Notes: generated from the sequence alone by a model not told the origin. A DNA stretch of 64,000 bases from Pullulanibacillus camelliae (GCF_014642655.1 NZ_BMIR01000007.1:62001-126000), one strand, 5' to 3'. Positions 8,530-18,493 are shown, numbered from the stretch's first letter. Made by a program: numbers and translations.

Positions 8530-10283
8530 GAAGACATCCCTCCTTGTGCAACAAAAGATTCCAGCTGTTGCCGACGATACATGGTGGCATACCATTTGTC
8601 ATCTGTCATTAACGTGGCATGAGTACCTCTTTCCACAATTTTTCCATCTTCTAAAACGATAATCAGGTCGGCATGTTGAATGGCACTCAGACGATGCGCG
8701 GTTATAAAAGTCGTTTTATTTTCACGGTTGTGCCTTAATGAATGAAGAATGGCCTCTTCTGTGCGGGCATCAACAGCTGACAAAGAATCATCGAGTATTA
8801 AGATTTCCGGATTCATGAGTAGGGCACGGGCAATGGAGATACGTTGCTTTTGACCGCCAGACATGGTGACACCGCGCTCGCCGACAACGGTTTCATAGCC
8901 TTCTTTAAAATTCAAAATATCCTCATGAATATGAGCAAGCCTAGCCGCACGAATGATCTCCTCACGGCTGGCCTCTGGTTTAGCAAAGGCAATATTTTCA
9001 GCAACACTAGCTGAGAATAGAAAATGATCTTGTGGCACATAGCCGATGGCTGATCTCAAACTGTGCATTGTATAACGATAAATAGACGTTCCACCAATCA
9101 ATATATCGCCATCATGACAGTCCATTTCTCGCAATAGCAATTTGATCAGCGTCGATTTACCACTTCCTGTTTTGCCAACAATGCCAATGGTCTCACCTTG
9201 CTTAATCGTAAAGTCAATCGCTTCAAGTACTGAGGCGTTTGATTCTCCATAAGAAAAAGTATGGATCGCATAATGAACATCTCCTGTAGGAATAGCTTCC
9301 AGTGCCTCTGGTTGGTCAGTGATTTCTGGCTTAATTTTAAGCAAGGCTTGAATTCTGTCATAGGACGCTCTTCCACGCTCAACAATATTGAACAAAATAC
9401 CAAACGCCAGCATTGGCCAGACAAGCTGTCCAAGATACAAAGTGAAGCTGGTAAGCTCTCCAATCGTTATGGAATGATGGACAACAAAGATCGCGCCAAA
9501 GAGGAGCGTTAAGAAATAGGAGAGACCGACAATAAAGGTGATGGTGGGGTCAAATAAAGCATCTATTTTAGCCACCTTAATGTTTTTATTAACAACATCC
9601 TCTGATTGCTGCCTAAAGTTCTCTTTTTCAGCGTCTTCTTGCCCAAAAGCCTTGATGACGCGAACGCCAGAAATATTTTCTTGTACGCGATCATTTAACT
9701 CAGAAAAAGCAGCTTGCGCTTTGTGAAAATTTTTATGAAGCAAGGAGCCGTAATAGTTCACCGCCCATGCCATAATTGGCATAGGAAGCAAAGCGATAAT
9801 AGTCAGACGCCAATCGATGATGACAGACATCGAAACGATGACCATCGCCCCCATAGTGAGTGAATCCACAAGCATCAGAATGCCGTCGCCTGCTGCTTCT
9901 TGTACAGCGCGAATATCATTGGTCGCATGGGCCATTAAATCGCCGATTCGACGTCTGCCAAAAAATCCGGCAGTCATTGTAGTAAAGTGCTTATAAAGAC
10001 GATCACGCAATAGCTTTGCCAGATGCATGGAGGAACCAAATATATACATGCGCCATCCATAGCCAAAGCCATAAGCAGCCAACCCTGAAGCAACCAATAA
10101 ACTCATCCATTTAATCAATGCAGCTGATGTGAGGGTATGGGTACGGATGGCATCAACGATGATCCCAACAACATAAGGAGGAACCATACTCATCAAACTA
10201 GAACACATTAATAAAATAATACCGAAAATATACCTCCACTTTTCTTGTTTAAAATACCAAAACATGTCTAAGAATAATTTCAT
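8526..10283 (-). CDS. bmrC: ABC exporter, ATPase-permease subunit with degenerate NBD (BmrC-like)
   Basis: A 585-residue half-transporter, the length of B. subtilis BmrC (YheI). Membrane helices fill residues 15-310. The NBD shows Walker A GKTGSGKST, a canonical signature MSGGQKQR and Walker B LILDDSLSAVDARTEE, in which the catalytic Glu is replaced by Asp. The partner has the reverse set (good Walker B, poor signature), so one consensus and one degenerate ATP site form in the heterodimer. The gene is first in a two-gene operon whose leader holds a short ORF and a terminator, as in the antibiotic-induced bmrBCD operon. Confidence 0.82.
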   Translation of the reverse strand: MKLFLDMFWYFKQEKWRYIFGIILLMCSSLMSMVPPYVVGIIVDAIRTHTLTSAALIKWMSLLVASGLAAYGFGYGWRMYIFGSSMHLAKLLRDRLYKHFTTMTAGFFGRRRIGDLMAHATNDIRAVQEAAGDGILMLVDSLTMGAMVIVSMSVIIDWRLTIIALLPMPIMAWAVNYYGSLLHKNFHKAQAAFSELNDRVQENISGVRVIKAFGQEDAEKENFRQQSEDVVNKNIKVAKIDALFDPTITFIVGLSYFLTLLFGAIFVVHHSITIGELTSFTLYLGQLVWPMLAFGILFNIVERGRASYDRIQALLKIKPEITDQPEALEAIPTGDVHYAIHTFSYGESNASVLEAIDFTIKQGETIGIVGKTGSGKSTLIKLLLREMDCHDGDILIGGTSIYRYTMHSLRSAIGYVPQDHFLFSASVAENIAFAKPEASREEIIRAARLAHIHEDILNFKEGYETVVGERGVTMSGGQKQRISIARALLMNPEILILDDSLSAVDARTEEAILHSLRHNRENKTTFITAHRLSAIQHADLIIVLEDGKIVERGTHATLMTDDKWYATMYRRQQLESFVAQGGMSS

Positions 10284-10317
10284 ACTTTCACCTCATCCAT
10301 CGACTAGACGCAAAAAA

Positions 10318-10346
10318 CCCATGGGCGTGTTAAACAGCCCATGGGT
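10318..10346 (-). terminator. Leader terminator (attenuator) of the bmrCD-like operon
   Basis: Read on the minus strand, a 9-bp perfect stem CCCATGGGC / GCCCATGGG with a 10-base loop is followed by TTTTTTG. It lies 35 bases before the first transporter start codon and 17 bases after the leader ORF stop, inside the transcribed leader. Its place fits a transcription attenuator rather than the end of an upstream gene, since no minus-strand gene precedes it apart from the leader ORF. Confidence 0.75.
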
Positions 10347-10363
10347 GCTTTATTCTATAGTCC

Positions 10364-10471
10364 TCAATTTTTCGGAAATGATTTATGGAGGTCTGCAGAA
10401 TTGTTTATAAAGGCTGTGGTCTCGTGCCATTCTTTTGTGCAAGTTCGTGACATTTCTTTAAGGTCTCTCAT
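10364..10471 (-). CDS. Putative leader peptide of the bmrCD-like operon (BmrB analogue)
   Basis: A 35-codon ORF starting MRDLKEMSRTCTKEW and ending SADLHKSFPKN, between a good sigma-A promoter and the leader terminator. An in-frame ATG 33 bases upstream (10504) would lie only a few bases after the expected transcription start, so 10471 is favoured; the ribosome site (GTGGTG) is weak. In B. subtilis the bmrB leader peptide controls bmrCD by ribosome stalling that prevents terminator formation. The same role is inferred here from layout; no peptide homology is claimed. Confidence 0.5.
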   Translation of the reverse strand: MRDLKEMSRTCTKEWHETTAFINNSADLHKSFPKN

Positions 10472-10516
10472 GACACACACCACGCTTTCTTTAACAATTC
10501 TCATAATCCATAAATT

Positions 10517-10546
10517 ATTATATCCTTGAAATTATTAAAAAGTAAA
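10517..10546 (-). promoter_or_regulatory. Sigma-A promoter of the bmrCD-like operon
   Basis: Minus-strand TTTACT (10541-10546), 18-bp spacer, TATAAT (10517-10522). It places the transcript start near 10510, about 40 bases before the leader ORF. Confidence 0.6.
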
Positions 10547-10609
10547 GAGGATTTTGCATTTTTAACAGAAAAATGTCATGTCTATGCTTTATGCGCACGA
10601 GCAGAAGAG

Positions 10610-10638
10610 TTGACATATTATCTTGAATTCGAGATAAT
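10610..10638 (+). promoter_or_regulatory. Promoter with MhqR-type operator before the mhqD-like gene
   Basis: TTGACA (10610-10615), 17-bp spacer, GATAAT (10633-10638). A near-perfect inverted repeat with half sites ATTATCTTGAA and TTCGAGATAAT (10617-10638) covers the spacer and the -10. It fits the MhqR operator type (ATCTCGAATTCGAGAT core) that controls quinone-responsive hydrolases in Bacillus, and it would block RNA polymerase when bound. Confidence 0.75.
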
Positions 10639-10676
10639 CAAATAAAATCAAATGAATCTCAAAGGAGTCCAGATAC

Positions 10677-11282
10677 ATGATTCATCTATTTAAAGAAGGT
10701 CAGCCTGAACATCCAGTTTTATTGCTCCTTCATGGGACAGGTGGAAATGAACGGGATCTACTGCCATTAGCAGCTTATATCGATCCTCAAGCAGCGGTAT
10801 TAAGCGTACGCGGTAATGTCAGTGAACAGGGGATGCCACGCTTTTTTAGGCGCTTAGCTGAGGGTGTATTTGATGAAGAGGATCTGATCTATCGAACAAA
10901 AGAGCTCAATGATTTCTTAGACGATGCCGCTAAGCAGTATACGTTTAATCGTAAGAACATTGTCGCATTAGGTTTTTCAAATGGTGCCAATATTGCTGGA
11001 AGCTTACTGTTCCACTATCAAGAGGCTTTAAAAGGAGCGATACTCTGCCATCCCATGGTTCCAAGGCGGGGTCTTTCTCTTCCTAAGCTAGCAGGGACAC
11101 CTGTATTCATTGGTGCTGGGCGTCGTGACCCGCTTATTCCCCAGGAAGAAACCCTTGAATTAGAAGATATTTTAATACAGGCGGATGCCAAGGTTTTACT
11201 TCACTGGGAAGAAGGCGGCCATCAACTGACACAAACAGAGCTTCATGCAGCCCAACGATGGTATAGCAAAACCTTTTTATAA
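10677..11282 (+). CDS. mhqD: Alpha/beta hydrolase, MhqD-like carboxylesterase
   Basis: A 201-residue cytosolic serine hydrolase of the phospholipase/carboxylesterase family. HGTGGNERDLLPLA forms the oxyanion region, GFSNGANIA carries the nucleophilic Ser, and GRRDPLIPQ and EGGHQLTQ supply Asp and His. Length and N-terminus fit MhqD, a quinone- and diamide-inducible hydrolase in B. subtilis. The operator over its promoter supports that reading. The natural substrate is unknown. Confidence 0.82.
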   Translation: MIHLFKEGQPEHPVLLLLHGTGGNERDLLPLAAYIDPQAAVLSVRGNVSEQGMPRFFRRLAEGVFDEEDLIYRTKELNDFLDDAAKQYTFNRKNIVALGFSNGANIAGSLLFHYQEALKGAILCHPMVPRRGLSLPKLAGTPVFIGAGRRDPLIPQEETLELEDILIQADAKVLLHWEEGGHQLTQTELHAAQRWYSKTFL

Positions 11283-11410
11283 GGAAGGTAGGCGTGAGCA
11301 AACGCTCTTTATTTAAGCTTGCCTTCTGATCGCTTGTCCAAAGGCCTTCAATAGAATCCCCTTATTAGTTCCTCTCGCAAAGCTATAAATACTAATATTA
11401 CACATAAGCG

Positions 11411-11450
11411 CCGAACACATTCAATTGAAGTTGTGATGTGTTCGGTTTTT
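11411..11450 (+). terminator. Intrinsic terminator after the mhqD-like gene
   Basis: Stem CCGAACACAT / ATGTGTTCGG with a 15-base loop and TTTTT. It separates the hydrolase gene from the histidine operon. The remaining sequence between 11283 and 11600 shows no gene. Confidence 0.8.
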
Positions 11451-11601
11451 CCATGAACAACAGCTTGTAGCGAACTACTATTTTTTTCAAACATACAGAA
11501 TATTTATGTAAATCTCTTTTAATTAGATGGACTTTTCCTTTATACTATTAACAGTCCTAATAAATGTTAAAAAGCACTCAAACACTTTTTGTTCAAACCC
11601 A

Positions 11602-11631
11602 TTGACGTGTAAGAAAAGACTATGATATGAT
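11602..11631 (+). promoter_or_regulatory. Sigma-A promoter of the histidine operon
   Basis: TTGACG (11602-11607), 18-bp spacer, TATGAT (11626-11631). The leader to hisZ is only about 60 bases and contains no T-box or attenuator that I can see. Confidence 0.65.
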
Positions 11632-11696
11632 GAGACAAATATTTTAATTCTTCATCTAACTAAAGTGTTAAACAATGTCAAATAGGAAGGACATGG

Positions 11697-12824
11697 ATGA
11701 TGCAGTTACCTTCAGGAAGTCAAGATGCTTTAGGTTTAATCGTGAACCAGAGACTAGAAATCTTTGAAAAGTTTCACAGGACAACGACGATACGTGGTTT
11801 CAATACGATTTCAACCCCCGTGGTTGAGTATGCAGAAACCTTTACTAATCCTTTCATCGGCATGAAGCTGCAATCGATGCTTAAATGGTTTGATGAGGAT
11901 GGGGAAATCGAAGTGTTAAGACCGGATTGGACCATTGCCATTGCCCGTGCGTTAGCCAATGATCATTCACATTGTAAAAAATGGGCTTACCAAGGTTCGG
12001 TTTTCCAACGGGATAAACCTGGTATGGAGTATAGACAGGTTGGCATTGAGGTTGTAGACACTGATCCAACTTTGGGAGAGTTTGAATGCCTATTCCTAGC
12101 CAAACAATTTTTAAAGGAAATTCAGTGTGAGCCTTATTATATAGAACTAGGACATACAGGTTTTTTTGAACAGCTGACATTAGCGATGCAGCTTACCGAT
12201 AAGGTCAGTGAGCAGCTTCGCCAAGCAATGCATGATAAAAATAAAGATCAGGTTTTCAAGATTGCAAAACAGCATAGTAATCAGCAGCATGCAGAAGAGT
12301 TAGTTGAACTGATCAATGCCTTTGGTTCAACAGAGATATTGGATCGCTATGCCACCCATTGGTCGAATCATTCGGAACTATTAGGGATTATCGACCATCT
12401 CAAAACCATTGTTAAAGTACTGCAAGACATTGGAATGAATCAGATTTTAATTGATTTAGGTCGGGTAAAAAACCTTCCTTATTACTCGGGTATTATGTTC
12501 AGAGGTTTTTCTCAAACAAAAGGAACCACATTATTCTCAGGCGGACGCTATGATCGGCTTTATGATCAATATGAAAGAAAAAGAACGGCAGTCGGCTTAG
12601 CCTTCGATGTTGACGAATTGGTCCATCATATAAAAGCACGCTCAAATCAAAAGCGTATTTGCTTACTTGCAAGCATCGATACACTTGCTGAAGCCGAGCT
12701 ATTATTGCAAGAATACGGGGATTGTATTATCGACATCCAGTTTGAACGAGACGAAGCCAAAACGTATGATCTAGTCTTACAGATTGTTAAGAAAAACGGA
12801 GCGATTGAGGTGATTCACCAATGA
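11697..12824 (+). CDS. hisZ: ATP phosphoribosyltransferase regulatory subunit HisZ
   Basis: A 375-residue paralogue of histidyl-tRNA synthetase that lacks aminoacylation activity and forms a hetero-octamer with short-form HisG, giving histidine feedback control of the first step. Class II synthetase-like segments are visible: STPVVEYAETF, motif 2-like AYQGSVFQRDKPGMEYRQVGIEVV, and FSGGRYDRLYDQYERKRTAVGLAFDVDEL. It has an AGGAAGGA site; ATG at 11700 is an equal alternative. It opens the operon and overlaps hisG by 4 bp. Confidence 0.93.
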   Translation: MMQLPSGSQDALGLIVNQRLEIFEKFHRTTTIRGFNTISTPVVEYAETFTNPFIGMKLQSMLKWFDEDGEIEVLRPDWTIAIARALANDHSHCKKWAYQGSVFQRDKPGMEYRQVGIEVVDTDPTLGEFECLFLAKQFLKEIQCEPYYIELGHTGFFEQLTLAMQLTDKVSEQLRQAMHDKNKDQVFKIAKQHSNQQHAEELVELINAFGSTEILDRYATHWSNHSELLGIIDHLKTIVKVLQDIGMNQILIDLGRVKNLPYYSGIMFRGFSQTKGTTLFSGGRYDRLYDQYERKRTAVGLAFDVDELVHHIKARSNQKRICLLASIDTLAEAELLLQEYGDCIIDIQFERDEAKTYDLVLQIVKKNGAIEVIHQ

Positions 12825-13459
12825 AATTATGCATTGCATTGACAAAAGGGCGATTAGAGGAGCAATGCTTAGACTACTTAGAACAGCGTGCTTTTGATGT
12901 CACCCCGCTCATTGAAAAAGGCCGAAAGCTATGTGTTGAAACGGATCATTTTAAAGTTTTTTTTGCTAAAGGTGTCGATGTCGCTACCTATGTTGAAAAC
13001 GGCATTGCAGATTTGGGAATTGTGGGTGAGGATATACTCACAGAATATCAGCCTGATGTTTTCAATTTAATTGGCTTACCCTTTGGTATTTGTCGGATGG
13101 CACTGGCGGGCATTCCAACCGAGGAAGCGCCGGAAGGAAAACGAACGATAGCCACTAAATATCCTAATATTGCGCGTTCCTTTTTTCAGGAAAAAGGGGA
13201 GTCTGTTGATTTAGTCAAATTAGAGGGCTCTGTAGAACTGGCTCCGCTACTTGGTTTAGCCGATGATATTGTTGACATTGTTGAAACAGGGACAACACTA
13301 AGGGAAAATGGGCTTGTCGTTAAAGAGGAATTCATGCGGTTTTCCGCGCGCTGTATTGCCAACCGCTCCTCCTTAAAGGTCAAGCGTTCACTAATGCTGC
13401 CGTTTATAGAAGCCATCGATAAGGAGAGTGAGCCGCGTCATGTTTCTTCAAATCTATGA
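12821..13459 (+). CDS. hisG: ATP phosphoribosyltransferase catalytic subunit, short form
   Basis: Joins ATP and PRPP to phosphoribosyl-ATP, the committed step of histidine synthesis. At 212 residues it is the short form without the C-terminal regulatory domain, which is why hisZ is needed. Visible motifs are MKLCIALTKGRLEEQ, GIADLGIVGEDIL, GLPFGICRMALAGIP and the PRPP loop DDIVDIVETGTTLRENGL. It overlaps both neighbours. Confidence 0.95.
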   Translation: MKLCIALTKGRLEEQCLDYLEQRAFDVTPLIEKGRKLCVETDHFKVFFAKGVDVATYVENGIADLGIVGEDILTEYQPDVFNLIGLPFGICRMALAGIPTEEAPEGKRTIATKYPNIARSFFQEKGESVDLVKLEGSVELAPLLGLADDIVDIVETGTTLRENGLVVKEEFMRFSARCIANRSSLKVKRSLMLPFIEAIDKESEPRHVSSNL

Positions 13460-14726
13460 TAGAAAAACATTTACAGAGCGCTATTTGCAAGTCTCGCGTT
13501 CTAATAAAATGGATCCTGACATTCTTGCCACAGCTGAAGTGATCATACAAGACATTCAAAAAAATGGGCAACAAGCTCTGGAAAAATATATGAGAGAGCT
13601 AGATGGTGGCCTCCCAGAACAGTGGACTGTAACGGATGCGGAGAAAGAAAAGGCTTGGCAAAGTGTATCACCTGAAATCATTGCCGCCTTAAAAAAAGCG
13701 GCTGAAAATATCACGTCTTTCCATCAAAAACAGCTGCAGCAATCAAGAATGATGACAGCAACTGAATCCATCATGAGTGGACAATTGTTTCGCCCGCTTG
13801 AACGTGTAGGGTTATATGTTCCAGGTGGGACGGCAAGTTATCCATCAACCGTTTTAATGAATGCCATTCCTGCTAAAATTGCTGGGGTCGAGGAGATAGT
13901 CATGACGAGTCCGGCTCGTAACGGCGAAACCATTGCCCCTGTATTATGTGTGGCCGCTGATATCGCGGGGATTCAAACCATTTATAAAATAGGGGGGATA
14001 CAGGCAATTGCTGCCCTAGCCTACGGTACTGAAAAGATCAGACCTGTCAATAAGATTGTGGGACCTGGTAATGCCTATGTTGCTGCTGCCAAAAAACTGG
14101 TCTATGGGGATGTTGGTATTGATATGATTGCCGGGCCTTCAGAAGTGGCTATTATAGCTGATGACACTGCTGAGGCACGATGTGTTGCGGCAGACTTAAT
14201 TGCCCAGGCCGAGCATGATCAGCGATCGCGTGTCTTCTTATTTACAACATCACAGTCCTTAATTGAAGCGACACAGAAGGAGCTAGAAAAGCAATTACAG
14301 ACATTGCCACGTCAAGTGATTGCCAAAGCTTCCTTACTCGAGCATGCCGCGCTTGTCTTGGTGACGTCAATCGATACCGCTTTTGAGCTGGCAAATGCTT
14401 TGGCTCCAGAGCATTTGGAGATCCAATGTCAGGAGCCATTACAATTATTAGGTAAGGTACAAAATGCAGGCTCCGTATTTTTAGGACATTACACCCCTGA
14501 GCCACTTGGTGATTATTTTGCCGGTCCAAATCATGTCTTGCCGACACAAGGCAATGCGGCCTTTGCATCTGGATTATCTGTGGACGATTTCGTGAAAAAG
14601 ACAACTTTTCTCTATTATTCAAAGGAAGCGCTTGAACAGGCAGCCCCTTACATCGAGACCATTGCCACTGAAGAACAGCTGGAGGGGCATGCACGAGCCG
14701 TACGAATGAGATTTTTAGATAGATAA
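13440..14726 (+). CDS. hisD: Histidinol dehydrogenase
   Basis: Zinc- and NAD-dependent enzyme that oxidises L-histidinol to histidine in two steps. About 428 residues, full length. The family pattern is visible in [61 protein letters not shown], the ligand stretch [12 protein letters not shown] and [20 protein letters not shown]. The ATG at 13440 is chosen, 13 bases after AAGGAG. A GTG at 13428 would lie one base after that site. It overlaps the end of hisG by 20 bp. Confidence 0.95.
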   Translation: MFLQIYDRKTFTERYLQVSRSNKMDPDILATAEVIIQDIQKNGQQALEKYMRELDGGLPEQWTVTDAEKEKAWQSVSPEIIAALKKAAENITSFHQKQLQQSRMMTATESIMSGQLFRPLERVGLYVPGGTASYPSTVLMNAIPAKIAGVEEIVMTSPARNGETIAPVLCVAADIAGIQTIYKIGGIQAIAALAYGTEKIRPVNKIVGPGNAYVAAAKKLVYGDVGIDMIAGPSEVAIIADDTAEARCVAADLIAQAEHDQRSRVFLFTTSQSLIEATQKELEKQLQTLPRQVIAKASLLEHAALVLVTSIDTAFELANALAPEHLEIQCQEPLQLLGKVQNAGSVFLGHYTPEPLGDYFAGPNHVLPTQGNAAFASGLSVDDFVKKTTFLYYSKEALEQAAPYIETIATEEQLEGHARAVRMRFLDR

Positions 14727-14755
14727 GCACGGTTAAACAGAAGGGGAGTCGGAAA

Positions 14756-15343
14756 ATGAGAAGTGCAACAAAGTCACGCCAAACCAATGAAACGGCCATC
14801 GAGGTTACGCTTAATCTTGATGAGCCATCGCGAGTGAGTATGAACACAGGTGTTGGTTTTTTTGATCATATGCTCGAATTATTTGCTAGACATGGACGAA
14901 TCGGCTTGGAAGTGAAAGCAAGTGGCGATCTACACATCGATAGTCATCATACAGTTGAAGATGTTGGCATTGTTATTGGGCAGCTGATTCGTGAGGCTCT
15001 GGGAAGCAAGACAGGGATCACCCGTTATGGTTCTGAATATGTCCCGATGGATGAAAGTCTTGGCTTTGTTGCCATTGATATTAGCGGACGCCCTTACCTA
15101 CATTTTGATGCCACCTTATCGAATCCAAAGCTTGGTCAATTCGACACTGAACTTGTTGAAGAATTCTTCAGAGCGGTGGCCTTTCAATCGGCGATGACTG
15201 TTCACGCCCGTGTACTTTATGGCACGAATACTCACCATCAAATCGAAGCTTTATTTAAAGCATTTGGTCGGGCCTTCTCTAAAGCGATCATGATTGACCC
15301 AACCATTGAAGGTGTAAATTCAACAAAGGGGGTCCTTGAATGA
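14756..15343 (+). CDS. hisB: Imidazoleglycerol-phosphate dehydratase
   Basis: Dehydrates imidazole glycerol phosphate to imidazole acetol phosphate. A single-domain, 195-residue form without the phosphatase domain found in enterobacterial HisB. Manganese-binding motifs [25 protein letters not shown] and [16 protein letters not shown] are all present. The ribosome site is AAGGGGAG, 8 bases upstream. The stop overlaps the hisH start. Confidence 0.95.
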   Translation: MRSATKSRQTNETAIEVTLNLDEPSRVSMNTGVGFFDHMLELFARHGRIGLEVKASGDLHIDSHHTVEDVGIVIGQLIREALGSKTGITRYGSEYVPMDESLGFVAIDISGRPYLHFDATLSNPKLGQFDTELVEEFFRAVAFQSAMTVHARVLYGTNTHHQIEALFKAFGRAFSKAIMIDPTIEGVNSTKGVLE

Positions 15344-15942
15344 TCGCCATTGTAGATTATGGAATGGGGAATATCGCTAGCGTGACAATGGCTTTAAAAC
15401 ATTTGGGGCATGACGTTGTGGTCACTGATGATAGCGCAACATTAAAGCAAGCCAGTCACATCATCCTTCCAGGTGTCGGTGCGTTTCCCACAGCAATGGA
15501 GGAAATCAAGAAGCGCGGATTAAGGGAGCCACTGCGTCACATGGCGAAAACAACCCCTTTTCTAGGGATTTGTTTAGGTATGCAATTACTTTTTTCTGAA
15601 GGGGAAGAGGGTCAGAAAACAGCAGGTTTAGATCTTATACCTGGTAAGGTAAGCAAAATCGAAACCCCATATATTTTACCACATATGGGTTGGAATACAC
15701 TTCGTGTTCTTCCTGAACATCAAGAATTTTTGCCCTTAAATGATAAGCACGTGTATTTTGTTCATTCTTTTGCGGTAAAGACGTCTCTTGCTCATATCGT
15801 CGCGACTACGGATTATGGCACTGAAGTAACGGCAATTGTGAAGCAAGGCCATATTTACGGTATGCAATTTCATCCAGAAAAGAGCGGCATCTACGGAAGA
15901 GAATTACTGAAACTTTTTTTAAAGGAAGCGGTGAGTGTATGA
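15340..15942 (+). CDS. hisH: Imidazole glycerol phosphate synthase, glutaminase subunit
   Basis: Class I glutamine amidotransferase that feeds ammonia to HisF. 200 residues with the oxyanion loop [10 protein letters not shown], nucleophile loop [11 protein letters not shown] (Cys) and the His-Glu pair in [10 protein letters not shown]. Start and stop overlap hisB and hisA by ATGA. Confidence 0.95.
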   Translation: MIAIVDYGMGNIASVTMALKHLGHDVVVTDDSATLKQASHIILPGVGAFPTAMEEIKKRGLREPLRHMAKTTPFLGICLGMQLLFSEGEEGQKTAGLDLIPGKVSKIETPYILPHMGWNTLRVLPEHQEFLPLNDKHVYFVHSFAVKTSLAHIVATTDYGTEVTAIVKQGHIYGMQFHPEKSGIYGRELLKLFLKEAVSV

Positions 15943-16643
15943 AAATTATTCCGGCCATCGATCTGATTGAGGGACAATGTGTTCGGTTATATCAGGGTAA
16001 ATTTGATCAATCGACTCAAGTTGCTAATGATCCAGAAGAACAATTGGTTAAATTTATGGAGGACGGAGCAAAGCGTATTCACATCGTTGATTTGGACGGC
16101 GCGCGTTCAGGACATGCCGAACAGTTTGAGCTGATAGCCCGCTTAGCAAAAAAGGCGACCCTTCCTATTCAGGTAGGTGGAGGCATTCGTTCACTGGAGA
16201 CAATTGAGCGCTATCTTTCTAGTGGCGTATCTCAAGTTATTCTTGGTACGGGAGCGTTAGAGAATCATGCGTTTACAAAAGCTGCGCTAAGCACCTATAA
16301 AGACGCCATCATCATTGGGATCGATGCGCTCCATGGACAAGTCGCGACAAAAGGCTGGGAAACGGTCAGTACCATCAATTATATCGATTTTGCTAAACAA
16401 ATGGAGGATTTAGGTGTCCAAAGAATCATCTATACTGATATATCAAAAGATGGGACAATGAAGGGGCCGAATTTAGAGGAGTTACAAGCGTTGAGTACAG
16501 CAGTGAGTGCCACAATTGTTGCTTCTGGTGGCATAACAACTCCAGACGACCTACGAGCCCTTGAGGAGATTGGTATAGAGGAAGCGATTGTAGGAAAGGC
16601 CCTCTATGAAGGGCGTATAAGGTTAGAGGAGGCTCCTTTATGA
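15939..16643 (+). CDS. hisA: ProFAR isomerase (HisA)
   Basis: A beta-alpha barrel isomerase that opens the ribose of ProFAR to PRFAR. 234 residues. Catalytic aspartates lie in [17 protein letters not shown] and [16 protein letters not shown]; phosphate loops are VGGGIRS and ASGGITT. It overlaps hisH and hisF by ATGA. Confidence 0.95.
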   Translation: MKIIPAIDLIEGQCVRLYQGKFDQSTQVANDPEEQLVKFMEDGAKRIHIVDLDGARSGHAEQFELIARLAKKATLPIQVGGGIRSLETIERYLSSGVSQVILGTGALENHAFTKAALSTYKDAIIIGIDALHGQVATKGWETVSTINYIDFAKQMEDLGVQRIIYTDISKDGTMKGPNLEELQALSTAVSATIVASGGITTPDDLRALEEIGIEEAIVGKALYEGRIRLEEAPL

Positions 16644-17410
16644 TTGCCAAACGCATTATTCCTTGTTTAGACGTTAAAGACGGTAAGGTGGTTAAGGGTA
16701 CTAATTTTATTGAATTGCGAGTGGTTGGTGATCCTGTTGCATTAGCAATGGCTTATTCTAACGAAGGAGCAGACGAAATCATCTTTTTAGATATCTCAGC
16801 AACGAACGAAGGGCGCCAAACACTCATTGATATCGTCAGAAAAACGGCTGAAAATGTTTTTGTCCCTTTTACCGTTGGTGGTGGTGTCCGAACAATTGCA
16901 GATGTGACCACACTTCTAAAAGCAGGTGCTGATAAAGTGGCGATGAACTCAGCAGCTGTACAACACCCAGAGTTGATCAGGGAAGCTTCCTATCGCTTTG
17001 GTGCCCAGTGCATTGTCGTGGCCATTGATGCGAAAGCCTTTCCCGATGGCTCTTGGCACGTCATGACCCATGGCGGCAAAAAGGATGCTGGTATTCACGC
17101 GATTGAATGGGCCAAACAAGCGGAAGCCCTTGGTGCCGGGGAGATTCTGTTAACGAGTGTTGATCAAGATGGTGTAAAGGAAGGCTTTGATCTTCCTTTA
17201 ACGCAAGCTATTATTGATGCCGTGAAAATCCCTGTGATAGCATCCGGGGGATGTGGTAAGCCTGCACATATTGCTGAAGTGTTTAAAGAAACCGATGTCT
17301 CCGCTGCTTTAGCCGCCTCTATTTTTCATGATCGTACCCATTCTATTTCAGAGGTCAAAAGCTTGTGTCAAAAGGAAGGAGTGAGCATCCGTGCCGTTGA
17401 ACTTCTCTAA
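16640..17410 (+). CDS. hisF: Imidazole glycerol phosphate synthase, cyclase subunit
   Basis: Barrel enzyme that, with HisH ammonia, converts PRFAR to imidazole glycerol phosphate and AICAR. 256 residues with [42 protein letters not shown] and [10 protein letters not shown]. Its 3' end overlaps hisIE by 20 bp. Confidence 0.95.
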   Translation: MIAKRIIPCLDVKDGKVVKGTNFIELRVVGDPVALAMAYSNEGADEIIFLDISATNEGRQTLIDIVRKTAENVFVPFTVGGGVRTIADVTTLLKAGADKVAMNSAAVQHPELIREASYRFGAQCIVVAIDAKAFPDGSWHVMTHGGKKDAGIHAIEWAKQAEALGAGEILLTSVDQDGVKEGFDLPLTQAIIDAVKIPVIASGGCGKPAHIAEVFKETDVSAALAASIFHDRTHSISEVKSLCQKEGVSIRAVELL

Positions 17411-18071
17411 AGGTTTAATTCCAGCCATCGTCATTGATGACCAAACTGAACAAACATTAATGCTGGCATATGTGAATGAAGAAGCCTTTGAAAAAATGTG
17501 TGAGACGAGGGAAACATGGTTTTATTCGCGCTCTCGTCAAGCGTTATGGCATAAGGGCGCAACAAGTGGTAACAAACAAAGGGTCAAAAAAATCTTAGTG
17601 GATTGCGATCAGGATACGTTGCTCATTCGTGTGGAGCCATTAGGGCCAGCCTGTCATACTGGTGCCCCCTCTTGTTTCTTCCAAGAATATAACTTGGACA
17701 CGAAAACACTCGAACCGCTGCATTCAGAATCCACTGCTTCTAAAGAACAAGGGATTTATCATACCGTTATGGATGAAATACTTGATCGCCAAACCCATCC
17801 TGTTGAAAACTCGTATACCAATTATCTACTTGAAAAGGGAACCGATAAAATTGGGAAAAAAGTGATTGAAGAAGCAGGGGAAGTGGTAATCGCAGCAAAA
17901 AATCAAAGTCAAGAAGAACTCATTAATGAAACAAGCGATCTTATTTATCATAATTTTGTCTTATTGGCTGAACAAAATGTGCCATTAAGTGCAGTCGAGG
18001 CAGAGCTTGAACGCCGCTTTGCTAAAAAAGGCAACTTTAAGGGAGAACGAAAAGCAGTCAAAGACTGGTAA
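17391..18071 (+). CDS. hisIE: Bifunctional phosphoribosyl-AMP cyclohydrolase / phosphoribosyl-ATP pyrophosphatase
   Basis: Fusion of HisI (residues 1 to about 110) and HisE (about 125-226), which catalyse the second and third steps of the pathway. HisI shows the metal-site stretch [12 protein letters not shown] and [10 protein letters not shown]. HisE shows [25 protein letters not shown] with its acidic magnesium ligands. It starts at GTG inside hisF, behind AAGGAAGGAGTGAG. It is the last gene of the operon; hisC and a histidinol phosphatase are not in the window. Confidence 0.95.
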   Translation: MPLNFSKGLIPAIVIDDQTEQTLMLAYVNEEAFEKMCETRETWFYSRSRQALWHKGATSGNKQRVKKILVDCDQDTLLIRVEPLGPACHTGAPSCFFQEYNLDTKTLEPLHSESTASKEQGIYHTVMDEILDRQTHPVENSYTNYLLEKGTDKIGKKVIEEAGEVVIAAKNQSQEELINETSDLIYHNFVLLAEQNVPLSAVEAELERRFAKKGNFKGERKAVKDW

Positions 18072-18121
18072 GATTAAATGAGGGAGCCATAGAAAGAGGC
18101 TGGGGAAAAACCCAGTAAATT

Positions 18122-18163
18122 AAGAGTGGTACCTACCAAAAATTGGTGGGCACCACTCTTTTG
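18122..18163 (+). terminator. Hairpin serving as terminator after hisIE
   Basis: Long stem AAGAGTGGT...ACCACTCTT (18122-18130 with 18152-18160), with inner ACC/GGT pairs and TTTTG after it. It belongs to the left end of the IS relic but is placed to end the his transcript. Confidence 0.6.
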
Positions 18164-18213
18164 AATTAAAAAGTATAAAAGTCTGTTTGGCATCGGAATT
18201 GGCAATGTTGATT

Positions 18214-18486
18214 TCCGCTCCAGAGCGCTCACTTTCCTCATGCCCACACGATGTGGGTAGGGTCGGCGTTGTCACAGGACGTGACGTTTTTAGCCGATCG
18301 TCCTTAGCGCCTCAGCTCATTTTGGAATGGATGAATGGTGTTCCAAGTATTTATGAATAAAAACCCCTGTTCCTGCGTCTACGCGTATGCGGCTTCGAAG
18401 TCAGCTTTCTCGGAACACGACGTTTATTCGTGAAGTAACGCTGGCCCCGTTCCCGAAGGCGCCAGAGCGTCTTTCGCTCCAATCCA
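18214..18486 (-). repeat. GC-rich hairpin repeat, divergent long copy inside the IS relic
   Basis: Read on the minus strand it begins GATTGGAGCGAAAG and ends GGAGCGGAAATCA. These are the two ends of the GC-rich repeat family seen at 39965, 48489 and 61748, but with a longer middle rich in short palindromes (CCCACACGATGTGGG, GTCACAGGACGTGAC). No protein is encoded. Confidence 0.5.
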
Positions 18487-18493
18487 CTTGAAA

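Noticed and set aside
11283-11410. Looked for a his T-box or attenuator before hisZ
   Set aside because: No T-box core sequence and no histidine-rich leader peptide; only the terminator of the preceding gene is there.
14242-14847. A 201-codon ORF antisense to hisD and hisB
   Set aside because: It lies wholly across two clear his genes, has no ribosome site and low-complexity, Arg/Gln/Ser-rich wording.
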